The notes under the pieces are model-generated. The model was not told the origin of the DNA, made no database searches, and was given only the letters and a program-made list of their open reading frames with translations. This document shows positions 8,599-17,477 of a stretch of 64,000 bases of DNA, in pieces. Position 1 is the first letter of the stretch. The number at the start of each line of letters is the position of its first letter. Made by a program: the position numbers and the translations under genes. Source of the stretch: Streptomyces fuscichromogenes (GTDB lineage: Bacteria; Actinomycetota; Actinomycetes; Streptomycetales; Streptomycetaceae). The stretch spans positions 18,114-82,113 of the forward strand of contig NZ_BMML01000037.1 in the NCBI RefSeq assembly GCF_014645815.1, written 5' to 3'.

Positions 8599-10110
8599 TT
8601 AGCGCTGCCGGGTCCCCGCGCCCCCGGGGGTCTGCCAGAGCAGCCCGTCCGGGGAGCTGACCAGTCCGCCGGGGAACAGCGGGGTCTCCTCCTCGGAGTC
8701 CTCCCCCAGCATCGCCCGGCTCTGGACCTGGCCGCCCTCGCGCATCGCGTTGCGCACCACCTCGGAGCGGAAGAGCGGCACCATGGTGGCGTCGCCGCCC
8801 GCGGCGACCTGGTCCACCGCCGCCGAGAACTCCGCGGACCTCGACCGGAGATCCGCCACGGCGGTCCGCCGGCTGGTGAGGACGCTCTCCCCGGAGGCGA
8901 CTCCGCCGACGAGCTCGATGAACGACTCGAACTCGGCCGCGGCACTGCCGGTGACCTTCTTCGCCTGCCAGAAGTACGACCCCTCGGTGGCGTTCATGTC
9001 GTAGAAGGAGACGAGGAACTCGTAGAAGACGCTGTACTCCCGGCGGTATCGGGCTTCGAACTCCCTGAAGGCGGTCTCCTCGTCGACCGTGCCGGCGAGG
9101 ACGCTGTTGATGGAGCGTGCGGCCAGCAGGGCGCTGTAGGTGGCGAGATGGACCCCGGACGAGAACACGGGGTCCACGAAGCACGCGGCGTCCCCGATGA
9201 GGGCCATGCCGGGCCGCCAGTAGGCGGTCGCCTGGTAGGAGTAGTCCTTGCGGACCCTCAACTGCCCGTACTGGCCGGTGGTGACGCGCTGGGCGTCCGC
9301 CAGGTACTCCTTGATCAGGGGGCATTCGTCGATCAGCGCGAGCAGGGCCTTCTCGGGGTCTCCCTGGACCTTCTGTGCCATGTCACGTCGTACCACCGCC
9401 CCGACACTGGTCAGTTCGGGGCTCAGCGGTATGTACCAGAACCAGCCGCTGCCGAACGCGGCCGACAGGATGTTCCCGGAGTCGGGCTCCGGCAGCCGCT
9501 TGCCGCCGGTGAAGTAGCCGAAGAGGGCGAGGTTCCGGAAGAAGTCCGAGTACTTCCGGTCGCCGCCGGCGCTGTCGTGGATCTGGCTCCTGTTGCCGGA
9601 CGCGTCGACCACGTACCGGCTGAGGAACTCGCGCCGGGTGCCGTCCGCGTCCGTGCAGCCGACTCCCCTGACCCGGGCTCCGTCGTCCAGTACCCGGCCC
9701 ACCGCCGTGCCCTCCCGGACGTCGACGCCGAGGCGCCGGGCGTGGTCCAGCAGGATCTTGTCGAACTTCGAACGCTCCACCTGGTAGGCGTAGGACGACG
9801 GTCCGGCCATCCTCGGTGACACCGAGAAGGAGAAGGTCCAGGGGTCCGGGTTCGTTCCCCAGCGGAAGGTCCCGCCGCGCTTCCTGGTGAAGCCCGCGGC
9901 CGCCAGTTCGTCGGCGACGCCGGTGAGACGGCAGACTCCGTGCACCGTGGCCGGCAGCAGGGACTCGCCGATCTGGTAGCGCGGGAAGGTCTCCTTCTCC
10001 AGGAGCACCACCCGGTGTCCCCGCAGGGCGACGAGGGCGGCGAGGGTGGAGCCGGCCGGGCCGCCTCCCACCACGACGACGTCGGTCTCTTCTGTCTGCG
10101 CCTGCTGCAT
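8599..10110 (-). CDS. FAD-dependent halogenase
   Basis: This 503-residue flavin-dependent halogenase has a start supported by GGAGG 7 bp upstream. The FAD loop is GGGPAG (residues 15-20) and the halogenase motif WxWxIP is present as WFWYIP (~223-228). PRYQIGESLLPAT and the second FAD motif GDAACFVDPVFSSGVH are also intact. The layout matches BhaA-type halogenases that chlorinate aromatic residues of carrier-bound peptides. It follows hmaS by 68 bp on the same strand, so the two are probably co-transcribed. Likely substrates are Hpg, Dpg or tyrosine rings; the position and the halide cannot be told. A partner flavin reductase gene is not seen in the window. Confidence 0.95.
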   Translation of the reverse strand: MQQAQTEETDVVVVGGGPAGSTLAALVALRGHRVVLLEKETFPRYQIGESLLPATVHGVCRLTGVADELAAAGFTRKRGGTFRWGTNPDPWTFSFSVSPRMAGPSSYAYQVERSKFDKILLDHARRLGVDVREGTAVGRVLDDGARVRGVGCTDADGTRREFLSRYVVDASGNRSQIHDSAGGDRKYSDFFRNLALFGYFTGGKRLPEPDSGNILSAAFGSGWFWYIPLSPELTSVGAVVRRDMAQKVQGDPEKALLALIDECPLIKEYLADAQRVTTGQYGQLRVRKDYSYQATAYWRPGMALIGDAACFVDPVFSSGVHLATYSALLAARSINSVLAGTVDEETAFREFEARYRREYSVFYEFLVSFYDMNATEGSYFWQAKKVTGSAAAEFESFIELVGGVASGESVLTSRRTAVADLRSRSAEFSAAVDQVAAGGDATMVPLFRSEVVRNAMREGGQVQSRAMLGEDSEEETPLFPGGLVSSPDGLLWQTPGGAGTRQR

Positions 10111-10178
10111 GCTGATCCTCCGCTCGGTGGCGCCGCGGGACGGTCCGGGACCCGGCCACGGCCGGGCGTGCTCCGCGC

Positions 10179-11255
10179 TCAGTACCTCGGCTCGCGACCG
10201 GCCGCGTGCTGCCGGTCGACCGCCTCGTAGAGGGCCTTGATGTTGTTGCTGCCGAAGGTGCGTCCGCCCCGTCGGTCGATGAGCTCGTAGAAGAGGGTCT
10301 GCCGGGGGTGTCGCGAGGCGGTGAAGATCTGGAGCATCAGCCCCCAGTGGTCGCGGTCGGCGAGGATGTTCAGCTCGCGCAGTTCGTCGACCGGTACCGC
10401 GAGGGCGCCGAGCCGCTCGGTCAGCACGTCGTAGTAGCCGGACGGAGTCGACAGGAAGCGGACTCCGCGTTCCGAGAATTCCCGCACGGCGGCTGAAATG
10501 TCCTCGGTGCGGAACGCCACGTGCTGTACGCCGGCGCCGTCGTGCAGCCGGACGAACTCGTCGATCTGACCGGGCTTCTTCGTGATGTCCGGTTCGAGGA
10601 TCGTGAGGGTCAGGCCGCCGGACTCGCTCTGGACGACTTTGGAATCCATTGCCTGGTCGCCGACGATGATTCTCTCGTCGAATATCTGCGTGAAGTCGAA
10701 TACCGACCGATAGTGGTCCACCGTGCGGTCGAGTTCGCCGGCGGGAACGCAGACGGCGATGTGGTCGATGTCTGTCAGCAGCCCCGGTGCCGTGTCCCGC
10801 GGGGTCTCGTCGACGATGCGGCCGGGGGCGAACGGGCCGTCGGCCGCGTCGCGTTCGACGAAGCGCTGGGCGACGTCGCCGAACCCGGTCACCGAGGCGA
10901 ACGTGACCCGTGTTCCCTCGTCCCCGAGCCGGACCGGGGGTTCCACGGCGGCGGCGCCGCGTGCCACGGCCTCGGTGAACGCGGCGTGGGCGTCGTCGGA
11001 CACGACGGCGATGACGGCGACGCCGTCACCGTGCCGCCGGACGTAGTCGGCGACCGGATGGTCCGCGCCGAGCGCGGAGGTCACGAGGAGGCTGATCCCG
11101 CCCTGGCGCAGCAGCACCGAGCGGCACCCGGGCAGTCCGGTCTCCGGGCCGCCGCGACCGTATATTCGGAAGCCGAACGCTTCGCGGAAGAAATCGGCCG
11201 AGCTCTCCGCGTCGGCCACATAGCACTCGAGATGATCGATCGCACCAATATCCAT
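10179..11255 (-). CDS. hmaS: 4-hydroxymandelate synthase
   Basis: This 358-residue member of the HPPD/HmaS family starts after GGGGGAA. It reads as hydroxymandelate synthase rather than HPPD: the block around DERIIVGDQAM and VVQSESGGLTLTILEPD follows known HmaS proteins closely, and FGSNNIKALYEAV is at the C-terminus. Iron ligands appear at His165 (DIDHIAV), His245 (GVQHVAF) and Glu324 (LFYELID). HmaS converts 4-hydroxyphenylpyruvate to 4-hydroxymandelate, the first committed step to Hpg. The next enzyme, hydroxymandelate oxidase, is not in this window. The gene is divergent from the MarR-sulfotransferase fusion gene across a 203-bp gap that lacks a StrR-type box. Confidence 0.94.
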   Translation of the reverse strand: MDIGAIDHLECYVADAESSADFFREAFGFRIYGRGGPETGLPGCRSVLLRQGGISLLVTSALGADHPVADYVRRHGDGVAVIAVVSDDAHAAFTEAVARGAAAVEPPVRLGDEGTRVTFASVTGFGDVAQRFVERDAADGPFAPGRIVDETPRDTAPGLLTDIDHIAVCVPAGELDRTVDHYRSVFDFTQIFDERIIVGDQAMDSKVVQSESGGLTLTILEPDITKKPGQIDEFVRLHDGAGVQHVAFRTEDISAAVREFSERGVRFLSTPSGYYDVLTERLGALAVPVDELRELNILADRDHWGLMLQIFTASRHPRQTLFYELIDRRGGRTFGSNNIKALYEAVDRQHAAGREPRY

Positions 11256-11420
11256 GGGATTCCCCCGGTATCAGAATCGCATCCGCGTGAAGTGATTACT
11301 CGATGCGGCGATGTGTGGCACGCTACCTCACGGTCCCGGTGCAGGGGAACGAAGATCGTGACGCGAAACAGCGTGGATTTTCCGGCCGTTGATATCGGCG
11401 GGGTCCCGTCGGCGTATCGA

Positions 11421-11435
11421 CATTGACGGACAATG
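11421..11435. promoter_or_regulatory. Palindrome CATTG-N5-CAATG over a putative promoter
   Basis: CATTG and CAATG arms overlap TTGACG (11423-11428), which is followed after 18 bp by TAACCT (11447-11452). If these are -35 and -10 boxes, transcription would begin near the GTG at 11459, giving a leaderless message. The site is small and sits between hmaS and the MarR-fusion gene. Confidence 0.4.
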
Positions 11436-11458
11436 CGCCGGGTCAATAACCTGCGGCT

Positions 11459-12643
11459 GTGTTTCCTGTAGCCATCAGCGATGAGCAGCTCCGCTCCCTG
11501 CTCCGGGAAGCGAGCGATCTTCAGCCAGACCTCGACACCCACCTCTCGGCAGCGGCCTTCGACGGCCTGCCTCCGCACGGTCCGTTCGTCCTGGGAGCCA
11601 TGGCGTTCCGGGGCGGCGCGACCGGCGGTCTCAAGCACGTGCTGGGGATCACCGACCAGCAGGCCGGCGAGATCGTGGACGGTCTGGTCCGGCACGGGTA
11701 CCTGGACCTGCGGGTCGACCCGGCCGACCGCCGCCGGGTGCGGATCGAGCTGACCGATCGCGGCCGCGCCGTCGCCCTCTCGCTGTGGGACTTCCTGCGC
11801 ACCAGGAGGTGGCGTGACTTCCCCTTCAGGGCGGGCGACATAGTCGTCAGCACCCCCGCCAAGAGCGGCACCACCTGGATGCAGATGATGTGCGCGCTGC
11901 TGATCCTGCGGACCGCGGACCTCCCGGCCTCGATGCCTCGACTGTCGCCCTGGCTGGACGACATGGCGTGTTCCCGCGAGGAGGTGTTCGCCGCGCTCGC
12001 CGGTCAGTCGCACCGGCGGGTGATCAAGACGCATACGCCGCTGAGCGACATCGCCATGGCGCCGGGGGCACCGGAGGTCACCTGGATCGTCGTCGCCAGG
12101 AACCCGCTGGACACCGCGATCTCGCTGTACCACCAGAGCCTCAACAACGTCGACGCGCCCCGCGGGGTCACGGGGCCCGGGGGGCCGCGTCCCGGGCAGG
12201 ACCAGGCGGCGGCGCGGAAGTGGCTGGCCCGGTGGATCGAGGACGACTCAGCGCGCGAGGGGCAGCCGTCCTCGCTGCCGGGCATGATGTGGCACTGGTC
12301 GGACGCCTGGTCCCGTCGTGCCGAAGGGGTCCTCCTCTTCCACTACGAGGACCTCTCGGCCGACCTGTCCGGGGAGATGACCCGCCTGGGACAGCACCTC
12401 GGCATGACCACCGGGGGCACCGGCTGGGCGGACCTGGTGGCGGCCGCGTCGTTCGAGCGGATGCGTGCCGCCGCGAACCGGCTGCAGCCCCTGGGCCCGG
12501 CCAGGAACAACACGGCGTTCTTCCGGCGGGGCGGGTCCGGATCCGGCGCGGTCCTGCTGACCGACGGTGAACTGGCGAGGTACCGGGCGCGCGCGGCCAC
12601 GCTGGCGCCCCCCGACCTCCTGGAATGGCTCCACCGCCGGTGA
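11459..12643 (+). CDS. MarR-like winged helix fused to PAPS-dependent sulfotransferase
   Basis: One open frame of 394 residues starts at GTG. Residues ~1-112 look like a MarR-type winged helix: helices around GGLKHVLGITDQQAGEIVDG, then GLVRHGYLDLRV and the wing DPADRRRVRIELTDRG. From ~122 the protein is a cytosolic-type sulfotransferase: the PAPS 5'-phosphosulfate loop STPAKSGTTWMQ (Lys ~135), VIKTHTP, and the 3'-phosphate region WIVVARNPLDTAISLYH. The C-terminal part contains FFRRGGSGSGAVLLTDGE, as expected for the family. It should transfer sulfate to a hydroxyl of the peptide or a precursor. The winged helix may bind DNA or merely be structural. No Shine-Dalgarno sequence precedes the GTG; the alternative ATG at residue 41 would cut into the winged helix. 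Confidence 0.85.
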   Translation: MFPVAISDEQLRSLLREASDLQPDLDTHLSAAAFDGLPPHGPFVLGAMAFRGGATGGLKHVLGITDQQAGEIVDGLVRHGYLDLRVDPADRRRVRIELTDRGRAVALSLWDFLRTRRWRDFPFRAGDIVVSTPAKSGTTWMQMMCALLILRTADLPASMPRLSPWLDDMACSREEVFAALAGQSHRRVIKTHTPLSDIAMAPGAPEVTWIVVARNPLDTAISLYHQSLNNVDAPRGVTGPGGPRPGQDQAAARKWLARWIEDDSAREGQPSSLPGMMWHWSDAWSRRAEGVLLFHYEDLSADLSGEMTRLGQHLGMTTGGTGWADLVAAASFERMRAAANRLQPLGPARNNTAFFRRGGSGSGAVLLTDGELARYRARAATLAPPDLLEWLHRR

Positions 12644-12650
12644 GCGGGGG

Positions 12651-14024
12651 TCACGGCCAGGTCGTCATGTCCGGCGGGTAGCCCATCTCGGCGGCCAGCG
12701 ACAGCACGGCCTCGCTGTTCAGCACGGGCCGCAGCACCTCGTGGTTGCGGTACCACTTCGCGCGCCTGGGCAGGGTGATCGCGTTCATGGGGGTCAGGCC
12801 CCGGACCGCCGGCCCCAGGAAGTGCGAGCGGTCCGTGCCGAGCCAGTCCGCCAGGTCGTCGATCGCCCGGGTCCGCTCCGACTCGGTGCCGATCAGGTCC
12901 TCGTAGGTGAGCCGCAGGACGTCGATGTCCTTGTTCCGGGCGAGGAACTCGAAGATCGCCGTGTGCGAGGCACACCACTGCGCGGCGGAGACCTCCTCCA
13001 GCGTGGCCCGGGTGAGGTCCTGCCATCGCGGCGGGAAGTCGAGCTTCCACCAGTCACGGCTCCACGGGCGGTCCGGCTCGGTGTATCCGGCGATGTCCAG
13101 CGGTGTGTTCACCCGCGCGTTGAAGAACCAGGGCGACAGCCACGCCTCGCGGTAACTGCTGATCGCGGCGCCCGGGTTGCGGGTGAGATGGATGACCCGG
13201 ATGCGGGCCTCGGGGAAGAACGCGCGCAGGGCGTCCATCTTGTAGACGTTGACCGGTGTCTTGGTGACGACCGTCCTGCTCGCCACGTCCTGCGGACTCG
13301 CCCGCCGCCAGGGCTTCGGGACGGCGAGGGGGGCGAACTCGATGACGGTGTCGCCGTGCGGGCCGTACGGCCGCGGCAGGTCCGGGAGGATACCGGCGAT
13401 CTCGGCCGCCGAGACGTCGGCGTAGTGGGGATTCACCTCCTGGTAGCGGGCCGCCAGCATCTTCAGCAGCGCCAGGCCGACCGACCGCGCCGGATCGCCG
13501 CCCCGGCCGGGTCCGTCGGCCTCCTGGTCGCCGAGGGCCTTGGCCAGCATGTCCTCGACCTCCGCCAGGGTCAGCGGCAGCGCGGGCCACTGCACGATCC
13601 AGCGCCAGAGGACGTCCTGGGCGTAGCGCGACCAGTCGATGTCGTCCCAGTCGCCCACCGGGTTGCCGACGTCGCTGCCCAGCTCCCGTTCGAGGAACGG
13701 GACGTCACCGGTGAGTCCGGCGATCCGCTCGGAGTCCGCCCCGTTGTCCGGGTACGTCCATCCCGCTATCCGCAGGACGGGCTGCATCTCGGCCTGGAAG
13801 TGGAGCAGGTCCGGGGCGCCCCGCAGGAGTTCGGTCAGCAGCGTCGTCCCGCCCCTGAACGGGGACGCGACGACCACCAGGTCCTTGACCGCGGTCCGGA
13901 AGCCGTCGACCGGGGACCGTACCGTGCTCAGCTCGTCGAGCCGCCGGCGGGCGACGGCGATGACGGGATCGTGCGGGCCGTGTCCTGCGTCGGTTGCTGC
14001 CGGGTCGGGCTGACGGCTCCTCAC
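12651..14024 (-). CDS. Sulfotransferase family protein
   Basis: This 457-residue protein starts at GTG behind GGAGGT. The nucleotide loop SPFRGGTTLLTELL (~54-67) and the RVIHLTRNPGAAISSYREAW block are typical of sulfotransferase-fold enzymes (PAPS 5'- and 3'-phosphate binding). It is larger than small antibiotic sulfotransferases such as StaL and differs from the neighbouring fusion protein. It lies 72 bp after dpgC on the same strand, in the place where glycopeptide clusters normally carry dpgD, and is convergent with the fusion gene (8-bp gap). It probably sulfates the peptide or its lipid or sugar decoration; the acceptor is unknown. Confidence 0.8.
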   Translation of the reverse strand: MRSRQPDPAATDAGHGPHDPVIAVARRRLDELSTVRSPVDGFRTAVKDLVVVASPFRGGTTLLTELLRGAPDLLHFQAEMQPVLRIAGWTYPDNGADSERIAGLTGDVPFLERELGSDVGNPVGDWDDIDWSRYAQDVLWRWIVQWPALPLTLAEVEDMLAKALGDQEADGPGRGGDPARSVGLALLKMLAARYQEVNPHYADVSAAEIAGILPDLPRPYGPHGDTVIEFAPLAVPKPWRRASPQDVASRTVVTKTPVNVYKMDALRAFFPEARIRVIHLTRNPGAAISSYREAWLSPWFFNARVNTPLDIAGYTEPDRPWSRDWWKLDFPPRWQDLTRATLEEVSAAQWCASHTAIFEFLARNKDIDVLRLTYEDLIGTESERTRAIDDLADWLGTDRSHFLGPAVRGLTPMNAITLPRRAKWYRNHEVLRPVLNSEAVLSLAAEMGYPPDMTTWP

Positions 14025-14096
14025 CGCACACCTCCAGTGTGTCGCGCGTTGTGGGTTGATGGCTCGGCTGCCCGGTCGGCCCTGTTCGCGGGCGGC

Positions 14097-15335
14097 TCAC
14101 GGAGGGGTCGCGGGCACTGCCGCGCTGAACCGGGCGGCCTTGTCGCCCACGTCCGCCGCGTGCAGCCGTACGGCCTGTTGCAGCGCGAACTCGGCCACGT
14201 AGGCGCGGAACACATCCAGCGGTTCCTCCGCCAGGTTCAGCATGCTGCGGTTCGGCACCACCGCCGGGGCGCGCAGCGCGTCGGCGGCCCGCTCGACGGC
14301 CGCGTCGACCGCGTCGGGCTCCACGACCTCGTCGATCAGCAGGCGCGCGTCCGGTTCCGTCGCCCGGATCCGCCGTCCGCCAAGGACGACCTGGCGGGCC
14401 AGGCGCGCTCCTGCGACCCGGCCGAGCCGCAGGTTGGACACCCCCGGGATGATCCCCTCCTGGGCGGCGGGCAGGCTGACGTAGGCGTCCGCACCGGCGA
14501 TCACATGGTCGAAGACCAGCAGCAGCTGACAGCCGCCGCCGATGGCGAACGTGTCGACGGCGGCGACCCACGGCTTCTCGACCGTCGCCGACCGCCAGGA
14601 GTCCTCCCGTTCGACGAGCACCCCTCTGACGAGCTTGCTGATGTACCCGAGTTCACGCCGCAGGAGGAAGTCGACGAGCGAGATCCGCCCGGCGTGCAGC
14701 GCCTTGAGGTTGATGCCCGCGCTGAAGACACGCCGGCCCCGGTAGCGGGGGTGGGTCATCGTCCCGCCGCGCACCACGCCGACCTGCACGTCGGGATCGA
14801 GCAGGGCCAGGTCGACGGCCGTCTCCATGTCGTCGACCTGGCGGTTGTCCTCGGCGTTCAGGCAGTCGTCCCGGCACATGGTCAGGTGTGCCACGCCGGC
14901 GCGGCGCTCCAGCCGGACCGACTCGGTCTGCAGGACCCCGGTGCCGCGGAACTCCGGGAGCAGCCGCAGCGCGCGTTCGGTGGGCTGGAGCATCGACGTC
15001 AGCAGATGCCGGCCGGCGACCGGCGAACGCAGCACGCCGCGCAGGAAGATGCCCTGGTCGATCTCGCGGGCGGCCCGGTCGGCCGGTGGCTCGGCGGGGC
15101 CCGGCGGCGGCACCAGCGCCGGGAAGGCGTCGGCCGCCGCGGTCACCAGTTCCGCGATCCTCGGGCGTGCCGACCGGCCGTCGGTGAGCCGGTCGTAGAT
15201 CTCGTCGGCGTGCCGGTCCATGACCGTGACCCGCAGCCTCCTGACCCGGTCCGCGGTCGTGGAGCGCGCGTCGGTGAGCCGGGCCAGGTCGCGGCTGAGG
15301 TCCGTCGCCGGTGCCTCGGAGGTCTCCGTCGTCAC
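14097..15335 (-). CDS. dpgC: (3,5-dihydroxyphenyl)acetyl-CoA 1,2-dioxygenase DpgC
   Basis: The protein has 412 residues from a GTG that overlaps the dpgB stop codon (GTGA). It belongs to the crotonase fold, with NAEDNRQVDDMETAVDLAL, the oxyanion region RVFSAGINLKAL and FAIGGGCQLLLVFDHV as in characterised DpgC. DpgC is a cofactor-free dioxygenase that turns dihydroxyphenylacetyl-CoA into dihydroxyphenylglyoxylate, the direct precursor of Dpg. The C-terminal helices (FRAYVAEFALQQAVRLH) are present. Translational coupling with dpgB and dpgA shows a single operon. Confidence 0.95.
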   Translation of the reverse strand: MTTETSEAPATDLSRDLARLTDARSTTADRVRRLRVTVMDRHADEIYDRLTDGRSARPRIAELVTAAADAFPALVPPPGPAEPPADRAAREIDQGIFLRGVLRSPVAGRHLLTSMLQPTERALRLLPEFRGTGVLQTESVRLERRAGVAHLTMCRDDCLNAEDNRQVDDMETAVDLALLDPDVQVGVVRGGTMTHPRYRGRRVFSAGINLKALHAGRISLVDFLLRRELGYISKLVRGVLVEREDSWRSATVEKPWVAAVDTFAIGGGCQLLLVFDHVIAGADAYVSLPAAQEGIIPGVSNLRLGRVAGARLARQVVLGGRRIRATEPDARLLIDEVVEPDAVDAAVERAADALRAPAVVPNRSMLNLAEEPLDVFRAYVAEFALQQAVRLHAADVGDKAARFSAAVPATPP

Positions 15336-15988
15336 CGGCCCGCTCCCGAGGCGGCCTGGCGGAGCATCCGGTCGCATGCGGCCAGGTGGGCGCCGAGCGC
15401 CTCCTCGAAACTGACGGTCGCGGCGTCGCGCATGAGCTGTCGTCTGATCGCCAGTTCACGGCCGGAGCGAAGCCCGGCCGCGGCCGCCGCGGCGGCCAGT
15501 GCCGCGGCCGGCGCGCCGGTGATCTCGTCCACGAGTCCCAGCTCCGTCGCCTTCGTCGCGGTCAGCGGGTGCCCGAGCAGGACCGTCCGCCGGATCGGTG
15601 CGAGGCCGGCCTGCTGGACGAGCCGGTACAGCGCCATGCCGGGCCAGGCGGCGCCGCCGCTCGGTGCGAGCTCCAGCCGGGTGTCGGGGGTCGCGATGCG
15701 GTAGTCCGTGGCGAGGAGCGTGTCGAGCGCGATGCCGCCGACGGCGCCGGAGGCGACCGACACGGTGGTCGCGGGCAGCCGTTCGAGCCGTCGCAGCGCC
15801 CGTTCCCACTTGCTGACCAGGGCGACGTCGGCGTAGGCGTGCGTGTCGTCCGGTACGGCGGTGACCGACACGGCGAGGAATCCCTCGCGTTCGGCCTCGG
15901 CGCAGGCCGCTTCGACCGCGTGGACCAGGGAGGGTGTCAGCTGCCGGGACCCGTCGATCTCCAGGCCGAACCGCATGGCGCTCACCAT
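15332..15988 (-). CDS. dpgB: Enoyl-CoA hydratase-like DpgB
   Basis: A crotonase-fold protein of 218 residues from ATG 15988 (or 214 from ATG 15976). It overlaps the dpgA stop by 7 bp with the first start. Characteristic parts are TTVSVASGAVGGIALDTLLATDYRIA and LELAPSGGAAWPGMALYRL. DpgB increases the output of the polyketide synthase DpgA and is thought to help the dehydration steps. Position and overlap with dpgA and dpgC make the identity secure. A longer open frame to 16591 is only the shadow of dpgA. Confidence 0.92.
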   Translation of the reverse strand: MVSAMRFGLEIDGSRQLTPSLVHAVEAACAEAEREGFLAVSVTAVPDDTHAYADVALVSKWERALRRLERLPATTVSVASGAVGGIALDTLLATDYRIATPDTRLELAPSGGAAWPGMALYRLVQQAGLAPIRRTVLLGHPLTATKATELGLVDEITGAPAAALAAAAAAAGLRSGRELAIRRQLMRDAATVSFEEALGAHLAACDRMLRQAASGAGR

Positions 15989-17154
15989 TGGACCAGCGCC
16001 GTCTCCAGCGTGGAACCGGGTCCCATGGTCATCAGCACCCCGTAGTCGCCCTGGGTGGTGACCTGCTCGTTCAGCAGGCGTTCGTAGGAGAACAGGAACG
16101 ATCCGCTGGAGACGTTCCCGTAGTCGCGCAGGACGCCGGTGGTGTGCCGTACATCGTGGCGGCTCAGGCCGAGGTTGACGACGACGGCGTCGATGACCTT
16201 CTTGCCGCCCGAGTGCACCAGCCAGTGGCCGATGTCGCCGCGGAGCAGACCGGTGCCGGCCAGCAGCCGGTCGACGACGGTCTCGGCGTGTGCGCCGACG
16301 ACGTAGGGGATCTGCGGATCTAGGTAGAAGCTGAACCTGTTGAGGTCCCGGTCCCAGTCGTAGCGCATGGCGTCCACGGCCTCGGGGATGATGCAGCTGG
16401 CGAACCGCAGGATGCGGGGGCCGACGCCGCAGGGGCTGCCCGGTCCGTCCGGGGCCTCCGGTCCCGTGCCCGGGGCGTTGTCGTCGGCGACCAGCGCGAC
16501 GGCCGCGGCTCCGTCGCCGAACAGGCTGTTCACCACGGCGGTCCGCATCGTGGTGTCCATGGCGTAGGCGGCCGAGCAGGCTTCGGAGCACAGCACGACG
16601 GCCAGGTCACCGGGGTTGGCCACGGACCAGCCGGATACCAGGTTCAGGGCGTTCAGCCCGGCGTTGCAGCCCATCCCGACGATGTCGGACCGGCTGCAGT
16701 GCCGGTCGATGCCCAGCTCGCGGATGATCAGTGCGCTGAGGCCCGGGGTGAGGAATCCCGTCGAGGTGACGCAGCACAGGTGCTTGAGGTCGGACAGGCT
16801 CGCGCCGGCCCGCTTCAGGCAGCCCTCCAGTGCGCGGATGCCCGATGCGACGGCGTGGGTCCTGTGCTTGTCGAGCAGGTCTCCCTGTGGTTCGCCGACG
16901 GGGCGGCCGTCGGCACCTGTGGGGGGCAGCACCAGATGCCGCCGCTCGATCGAGCTGTTGAGGAACACTCCCCGTGCCTTGGGGTCGGTGATGCCGAAGA
17001 GGTCCAGCACCTCCTGCTGCGAGTAGGAGAGCGGCGGAACCGCCGTTCCCACGCCGACGATTCTCGCCCGGAGAGTCCCGGCGGACCCCGCTCGGACCGG
17101 TTTCGGCAATACCTCTGGCCGCATGTCGATGGTCACCGGAATGTCCACCCCCAC
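15982..17154 (-). CDS. dpgA: 3,5-dihydroxyphenylacetyl-CoA synthase DpgA (type III PKS)
   Basis: A 390-residue chalcone-synthase-like enzyme that condenses malonyl-CoA units to dihydroxyphenylacetyl-CoA. The catalytic triad is visible: Cys163 in VGMGCNAGLNA, His314 in LVHSGGKKV and Asn347 in DYGNVSSGS. The GTG start gives MGVDIPVT, like the MGVD start of known DpgA proteins, so I keep it although the ribosome site is poor. It heads the operon dpgA-dpgB-dpgC-sulfotransferase. StrR-type box 3 lies 324 bp upstream. No other type III synthase occurs in the window. Confidence 0.96.
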   Translation of the reverse strand: MGVDIPVTIDMRPEVLPKPVRAGSAGTLRARIVGVGTAVPPLSYSQQEVLDLFGITDPKARGVFLNSSIERRHLVLPPTGADGRPVGEPQGDLLDKHRTHAVASGIRALEGCLKRAGASLSDLKHLCCVTSTGFLTPGLSALIIRELGIDRHCSRSDIVGMGCNAGLNALNLVSGWSVANPGDLAVVLCSEACSAAYAMDTTMRTAVVNSLFGDGAAAVALVADDNAPGTGPEAPDGPGSPCGVGPRILRFASCIIPEAVDAMRYDWDRDLNRFSFYLDPQIPYVVGAHAETVVDRLLAGTGLLRGDIGHWLVHSGGKKVIDAVVVNLGLSRHDVRHTTGVLRDYGNVSSGSFLFSYERLLNEQVTTQGDYGVLMTMGPGSTLETALVQW

Positions 17155-17477
17155 ATGCGCTGCTTACTGCGGATGATTCGTTTGACGCTCCACTCGTGCT
17201 GCACGCATCTCCCCCTTTCTTCCTCGGTGGCGGACCGGATCCCGGGCCGGCCGCTTTCATTCGGTGGCAGCCAAATGGAAGGAAAGCCCGATTCTCCTGA
17301 CGGCACTCGACCATGCCGTCTACGTGCACCGCGCGGCAATCCGTTCGGCAGGTGCGTGCTCCGGTCGCCACTCGCGGCAGCGGAACAGCTGTGCGCAGTG
17401 GGGTTTCCGTCAGAGTACGGCCGCGGCGTCTTCCGATCTACAAGTGCGCGGCCCGGCCGGCTCCGGACCGGTGGTGC

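Noticed and set aside
11256..11458. A fourth StrR-type box between hmaS and the MarR-sulfotransferase gene
   Set aside because: No GTTCAAC or GTTCGAC arm with a matching partner occurs there.
12567..15704. A 1045-residue plus-strand frame
   Set aside because: It is the antisense of the sulfotransferase-dpgC-dpgB genes.
15989..16591. N-terminal extension of DpgB
   Set aside because: It overlaps dpgA in another frame; the family length fits the start at 15988.
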